Origin: Eustoma russellianum
Lineage: Eukaryota; Streptophyta; Magnoliopsida; Gentianales; Gentianaceae
Assembly: GCA_036186865.1 (NCBI GenBank)
Contig: AP025047.1
Coordinates: forward strand, 319,820 to 383,819
DNA: 64,000 bases
Direction of reading: 5' to 3'
Made by a program: the position numbers and the translations under genes. Each line of letters opens with the position of its first letter. Position 1 is the stretch's first letter. This document shows positions 59,348 through 64,000 of the stretch, piece after piece. The notes below the pieces were generated by a model. It ran no database searches, was not told the origin of the DNA, and saw only the letters and a list, made by a program, of their open reading frames with translations.

Positions 59348-59418
59348 GAGATTCTAGATCAAGAAACTGTTTAACTTGAGAAAGTTGCTGGATAGAATTT
59401 TCAAGAGAGAACGAGAAG

Positions 59419-60327
59419 ATGCCAGCACAGAAGATTGAAACTGGTCACAATGACACAGTTCATGATGTTGCCATGGATTACTATGGTAAGCGTGTCGCAA
59501 CCGCATCTTCTGACTCTACAATAAAGATAATTGGTGTGAGCAACAACAATACGTCGCAGCACCTTGCTACTTTGAGTGGTCATCAAGGTCCTGTCTGGGA
59601 GGTTGCTTGGGCGCATCCTAAATTTGGCTCACTCCTTGCTTCCTGTTCCTATGACGGTAAAGTTATTGTTTGGAAGGAAGGCAATCAAAATGAGTGGGTG
59701 CAAGCTCATACTTTTAGTGATCATAAGTCATCAGTCAATTCTATTTCATGGGCTCCACATGAGCTTGGACTCTGCTTGGCTTGTGGATCTTCTGATGGAA
59801 ATATTTCAGTGTACACCGCCAAGCCTGATGGTAGTTGGGACACGACAAGAATCGATCAAGCTCATCCTGTTGGAGTCACCTCAGTGTCTTGGGCTCCTTC
59901 AACAGCCCCTGGAGCCTTAGTTGGATCAGGTGTCCTGGATCCAGTTCAGAAGCTAGCATCTGGTGGCTGTGACAATACGGTAAAGGTCTGGAAACTCTAT
60001 AATGGAACTTGGAAGATGGATTGCTTCCCTGCCCTTCAGATGCATAGCGATTGGGTTAGAGATGTTGCTTGGGCCCCCAACTTAGGGCTCCCAAAGACCA
60101 CTATTGCTAGCGCTTCACAGGACGGTACCGTTGTTATTTGGACCGTAGCAAAAGAAGGCGATCAATGGGAAGGTAAGGTTTTGAAGGACTTTAAATCTCC
60201 TGTGTGGAGGGTTTCATGGTCACTTACTGGAAATTTGTTGGCTGTGGCTGCTGGAGACAACAATGTTACGTTGTGGAAAGAAGCAGTCGATGGGGAGTGG
60301 CAACAGGTCACCACGGTTGACCAATAG
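59419..60327 (+). CDS. SEC13: SEC13 homolog (COPII coat / nuclear pore WD40 protein)
   Basis: Single coding exon, 302 aa, the usual length for SEC13. It contains six WD40-type blades, for example VAMDYYGKRVATASSDSTIK, LASCSYDGKVIVWKEG, LASGGCDNTVKVWKL and IASASQDGTVVIWTV. SEC13 is an incomplete six-blade propeller completed by a blade from SEC31 (COPII outer coat on ER exit sites) or from NUP145/NUP96 (nuclear pore Y complex). The ATG at 59419 gives the canonical start (MPAQKIETGHNDTVHDVAMD). No lesion is seen. Arabidopsis has two copies, SEC13A and SEC13B; which one this corresponds to is not determined. Confidence 0.96.
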   Translation: MPAQKIETGHNDTVHDVAMDYYGKRVATASSDSTIKIIGVSNNNTSQHLATLSGHQGPVWEVAWAHPKFGSLLASCSYDGKVIVWKEGNQNEWVQAHTFSDHKSSVNSISWAPHELGLCLACGSSDGNISVYTAKPDGSWDTTRIDQAHPVGVTSVSWAPSTAPGALVGSGVLDPVQKLASGGCDNTVKVWKLYNGTWKMDCFPALQMHSDWVRDVAWAPNLGLPKTTIASASQDGTVVIWTVAKEGDQWEGKVLKDFKSPVWRVSWSLTGNLLAVAAGDNNVTLWKEAVDGEWQQVTTVDQ

Positions 60328-61336
60328 AATGCTGTTCCTTCTTGCTCTTTGATCATGCGTCTGCTTTTCAGCGAGGAACTTGGTTACTATATTCGTCTGA
60401 TTTTGTTATCTTTCTTCTTTTGGTGGTTATTTTCCTCTTCAATCATTATTATGTTTGGTATTGCCTAGTCACTGATGGAAGGAACATGAATTTATTATTG
60501 TCCTTTTTCTTCTACTACTCTTACTGTTGATCTGAGAAACCATTTCGGTTTGTACTATGAAGCCATGTTTTGAATCAACTAGTGGTTTTGTAGCATGTGA
60601 TTGTCACTCCCCCATTTTCCAAAATGGCAAAAGGCTGTGCTATAAACAGAGGCTAGATCAAAGTGTTGCGTGCTGTGTGGGGGTGCTACATGTTTTCTTG
60701 GGTTCCGTTGAACAACCAGACTAACCAAACCCCAAAGTCAGAATCTGGAATTTCTGAGAAGTTGAATAGCTCAAGTAGGGAGGCAGTGGCCAGTGACCAG
60801 TGACTGGTGCAACCTGATTTGTTCTGCATCGTTACTTTTGCCAGTGTCCTCATAGCTGTTCTGAATAAAAAGGATTTTAGTTTCATCATTCTTTCCTTAA
60901 AACACAGTTTTTAGGTCGTATTAAGTTGATTTTTTGTCGTTAGTTTTAATACCTGAGTTTATAGAAGCTTGGCCGTAGATTAACAATGCCTGGGGTTTTT
61001 TTGTATGCAAGCTCTTGATTGTGATTACTGCATAATTTTGTTACGGTATCCGCCACTTTAAGATTGTATCAGAAATATTTTTGGTGTAGAGAAATCTTTA
61101 CCAAGGAGGGTTGCTATACCCAAACCTCAAATTTTGCCACCGAAATACACCTTTCTCAATTTTTATTTGTTTTCCTTTTTTTAATTGTGTCGTGCTTTCT
61201 CTGTTTTAAAAATAATATTGTCATAGTTGACTTTTCAGACTATTGTATTTATACTATGTTGAAAAATTATGATGATATTTTTTTTAAAACTATGTTAAAA
61301 AGTCTAACGGTTAAAAAAAGATGTAATTGGCAAGAA
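60328..61336. other. SEC13 3' region and intergenic DNA
   Basis: The left part is probably SEC13 3' UTR. No further gene is recognised. Confidence 0.4.
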
Positions 61337-61476
61337 AACAAACCTTTATAGAAAACTTAAAACTTTTATTTCATTCGAGACATCTACCAAGAAGGCAGTT
61401 TGATGTAACAAACCTTTATAGAAAACTTAAAACTTTTATTTCATTCGAGACATCTACCAAGAAGGCAGTTTGGATT
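61337..61476. repeat. 70-bp tandem duplication
   Basis: aacaaacctttatagaaaac... begins at 61337 and again at 61407. The two copies are identical through ...gaaggcagtttg. Confidence 0.95.
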
Positions 61477-61690
61477 ACATCAAATGGATTATCAAAAGTA
61501 CATAGCTCCTCATTACTAATTTATTTGGCCAAACTTGCAAGCATATGTACCACCATATTTACTTGTGTCCGAATCCAAGAAGCTTTCCATTTCTCTACTG
61601 TTGCTAATAAAGATCTTGCTTCATCGATCACCAAAGCAACGGCAGCTCTCTCCTCCTTTCGGATTGTACAATCATAAGCCAGCTTGTTTA
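61477..61690 (-). pseudogene. RNase H-like domain fragment
   Basis: Minus-strand reading gives ALVIDEARSLLATVEKWKAS followed by WIRTQVNMVVHMLASLAK. This resembles the C-terminal end of the plant RNase H-like (RVT_3) domain, where a helix with DAR.LL is followed by 'R..N.VAH.LA'. No catalytic part is present. It overlaps the end of the 70-bp duplication. Confidence 0.4.
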
Positions 61691-62210
61691 TTAAAAATAC
61701 CTAAAATAAAAATAGAAATGATATTAGAATACAACAAAATAACTTGAATAGAATAGAATAAAATCGGAATCAAAAAATGGGTTCGTCAAGGTAAATTTTA
61801 TAATAATAGTCGTTAAATAAGTATAATAAAATGCGTTTTGATTATAATATATGTATGTTTGTGTGATACCATCTCTCAGGAAAACCCACGCCCCTCGCAT
61901 GATACCATCTCTCATCACCAACTGGTCATTGAATTGACTGAGCCATCTGCAAATACAAACAAAAAGAAAGACAATTCTACTCAAATTAAAAAATGGAAAT
62001 GGAAAAAGAAAAGAATCGGGAGGCTGAGAGAAATCCAGGATGGTTAGAAAATCTGAAACAGCAAAGGCGACGTGAGAGCTGATCGCCTCGGCGGAGCCTC
62101 CCCTCTGGCCACACAATTTTCTCACGGCACTGAGAACTCAGCTTCGGATTTCAGCGATTATCTCCACCCCCTTCTCGATCTCAAGCTGTTCTCTTCATTA
62201 TCAGATTTCC
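61691..62210. other. Upstream region of the DUF760 gene
   Basis: Probably contains the promoter and, from about 62060, the 5' UTR. No specific motif is placed. Confidence 0.4.
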
Positions 62211-64000
62211 ATGGCATCCTCCGCAGCTAGGGCTTTCTTAGCTTATCCTATACCCAACCATTTCCTCAAGTCCTGTCACCAAAAAATTCACTCTCACCAT
62301 CTTTTGATCGGACCTTTGCTTCCGGCGATCTCGGTCTCAAACCGTAAAGCCTTCTCTTCCGCAGCTGTTGTCAGCTGTTTAATACCTGGTGTCGACGGCG
62401 GTGGAGTTTCCGACGATTTCGTCTCAACCAGGAAATCCGGTTTCAGCCGTGAATTCGCCGTCATCGCTAATATGCTTAAGAGGATTGAGCCTTTGGATAC
62501 CTCCGTTATCTCCAAAGGAGTCCCCGACTCTGCTAAGGATTCCATGAAGCAGACTATATCTAGTATGCTTGGATTGCTACCCTCTGATCAGTTCTCCGTT
62601 TCTGTTAGCTTTTATAAAGGTCCGCTCTATCATCTTGTCATTTCCTCCATCATCACTGGGTAAGTATGCTTTTCTTTTTTTACTTTTCTATCAGTCCACT
62701 TAGATTTTTTTTCCCATACCTTATGATATGTAAGATGTTTATTTAAATAAATCGTTTGCAGGTATACTTTGTGGAATGCGGAATATAGGATATCCTTGAT
62801 TCGGAATTTTGATTTGTCGTTGGATATTACGAGAAGGTCGGATAATGGGCTTTCAGAGATGAAGAATGACGAGAGTGAAGTTGAGGGAGATGAAAGCAGA
62901 CAGAATAGTTGCATAGAAGACGTGGAAAGCTTGGCTCGTGGGGATTTATCTCCTGAAGCTTTGAACTACATTCAGCAATTGGAGTCCGAGTTGTCTATGG
63001 TCAAGCAGGTTAGAATCCCCCACGGCAGAAGAGGAAATTTCTTCATATTTTGTTCAATATGGCGTGGCTTGGCATCGATGTGAAATCTTATTATTCATCA
63101 TAACTTCATAGGTCATTTGGGATTTGCATGTTAAATCTTGTCTTAGCCGTTTTTATGCTTTCCAGGCTTTAAAAGCTAGTGTGTTACATCAGTATCACTG
63201 TCTGGAGGATGTTGATTTTTAGAGACAGACTTGTACTTATAGTAATATTCATTAGACATTCTATATGAGCTTAGTAAGAGATACATAGTAGCTAATTGCT
63301 GAATCTGATCTGTCCAATAATACAAGGGCCAAGCCCCATTTGGGGTTCATAATATCACCTATGTACTCTTGGATGGTACCGAGGCATTTTAATATCACAA
63401 GTCTCCCAATCACTGATTCTAAAGATGAATAATGAATGCATGATTACAAATTCTTCCCACAGCTAAGACAGTTTACCTTTTTAAGATTTGAATTAAGATC
63501 TAAGTTTCATTAGTGATTTACTTGATCAGCAAGGTAACCAACCCTACAATTTAAGGAATGGATGGCTTCTAGACCTGTTCATCTGTGCCCGATGTTCTAG
63601 TGTTGAAAGCATAGGAATATTGCTCTTCAATTTGGAGCCGCTAAGACTGCTCCTTAGGATGTGTCTGACGAGAAGAGTATAGAGAATGTGGCTTATGCTT
63701 ATCCTTTCTATCAGTCATGATGTATGTTAGTAGTGTTAGGTGTTTAGCAAAATCTGGTTGATACTATTCTTTCTGCCTGGTGGTATAGTATGGCGTTTGC
63801 AAGCCACGTTTCATTTTTAGTTATTGCATGCCATATATTGACATTGTGCCTATAATATCACCTATTTTCAGCTTGAGAAATGTGTGCTGCTTTGTTACCT
63901 CAGGAACTCCATGGCCAGAAACAGGAAAATTTGCAAATGGAGTCTGCCAAAGATAGCAACAATGATTTGTTGGAGTACTTGAGGTCCTTGGAGCCAGATA
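62211..64000 (+). CDS. UV-B-induced protein At3g17800-like (DUF760), plastid-targeted, partial
   Basis: Exons 62211-62659, 62762-63008 and 63904 onward; the frame is kept and the gene runs off the window. The N-terminus (MASSAARAFLAYPIPNHFLK, Ser/Arg-rich, few acidic residues) looks like a chloroplast transit peptide. From about residue 80 the DUF760 text follows: REFAVIANMLKRIEPLDTSV, SAKDSMKQTISSMLGLLPSD, then GYTLWNAEYRISLIRNFDLS. A second conserved part is LSPEALNYIQQLESELSMVK, and the visible end is LLEYLRSLEP. The Arabidopsis relative is annotated as a chloroplastic UV-B-induced protein; the biochemical role is unknown. At least 264 codons are visible. Confidence 0.9.

Overview
This window is nuclear DNA of a flowering plant, most likely a eudicot. 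It carries plant-specific families (a WAT1/nodulin-21 type EamA transporter, a plant U-box/ARM E3 ligase, the 'UV-B-induced protein' DUF760 family), GT-AG introns, AT-rich intergenic DNA, Copia and L1-type retrotransposon sequence, Au-type SINEs and hAT and Stowaway-type MITEs. I could not narrow the species.

Host genes, left to right: an NHL-repeat membrane protein (+, 718-5278, 7 exons, 502 aa); a WAT1-like transporter (+, 7607-10479, 7 exons, 359 aa, with a SINE in intron 2); a 2H-phosphoesterase family protein (+, 12701-13252, 183 aa, with a 5' UTR intron); a PUB38-41-type U-box/ARM protein (-, 19142-20647, one exon, 501 aa); Golgi alpha-mannosidase II (-, 48867-53664, 4 exons, 1154 aa); SEC13 (+, 59419-60327, one coding exon, long 5' UTR intron); and the start of a plastid-targeted DUF760/UV-B-induced gene (+, 62211 to the window edge). 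Exon boundaries were set by hand from GT-AG sites and reading-frame continuity. An intronless, frame-broken MTP12-like zinc transporter pseudogene lies at about 43.1-45.7 kb. The host genes do not form a common pathway. GMII (N-glycan trimming in the Golgi) and SEC13 (COPII coat and nuclear pore) both touch the secretory pathway, but their proximity is probably chance.

Mobile DNA fills most of the rest. The largest piece is a complete SIRE-type Copia element at 26708-37050: two 1492-bp LTRs that differ at only about 9 sites by eye, 5-bp target duplication CTAAA, primer binding site, gag, pol and a third ORF downstream of pol. Gag has an in-frame stop and pol lies in a different frame, so this copy looks recently inserted but defective. 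Its LTRs and the segment before the third ORF carry arrays of a palindrome-rich module at strict 52-bp and 42-bp periods, which I regard as the most unusual signal here. Other elements are a non-autonomous hAT element (41150-42119, 8-bp TSD), a short hAT MITE (54598-54866), a Stowaway-like MITE (about 55586-55834), two Au-like SINEs with TSDs, a different tRNA-type SINE with a 16-bp TSD (57325-57587), and a decayed L1-type LINE (about 16740-17650, minus).

A second striking structure is a GC-rich array of six ~190-bp units at 15221-16338. Each unit is itself a long inverted repeat with several CACGTG G-box cores. The remaining intergenic stretches hold microsatellites, compound poly-T/poly-G tracts and small tandem duplications, and I see no further genes in them.
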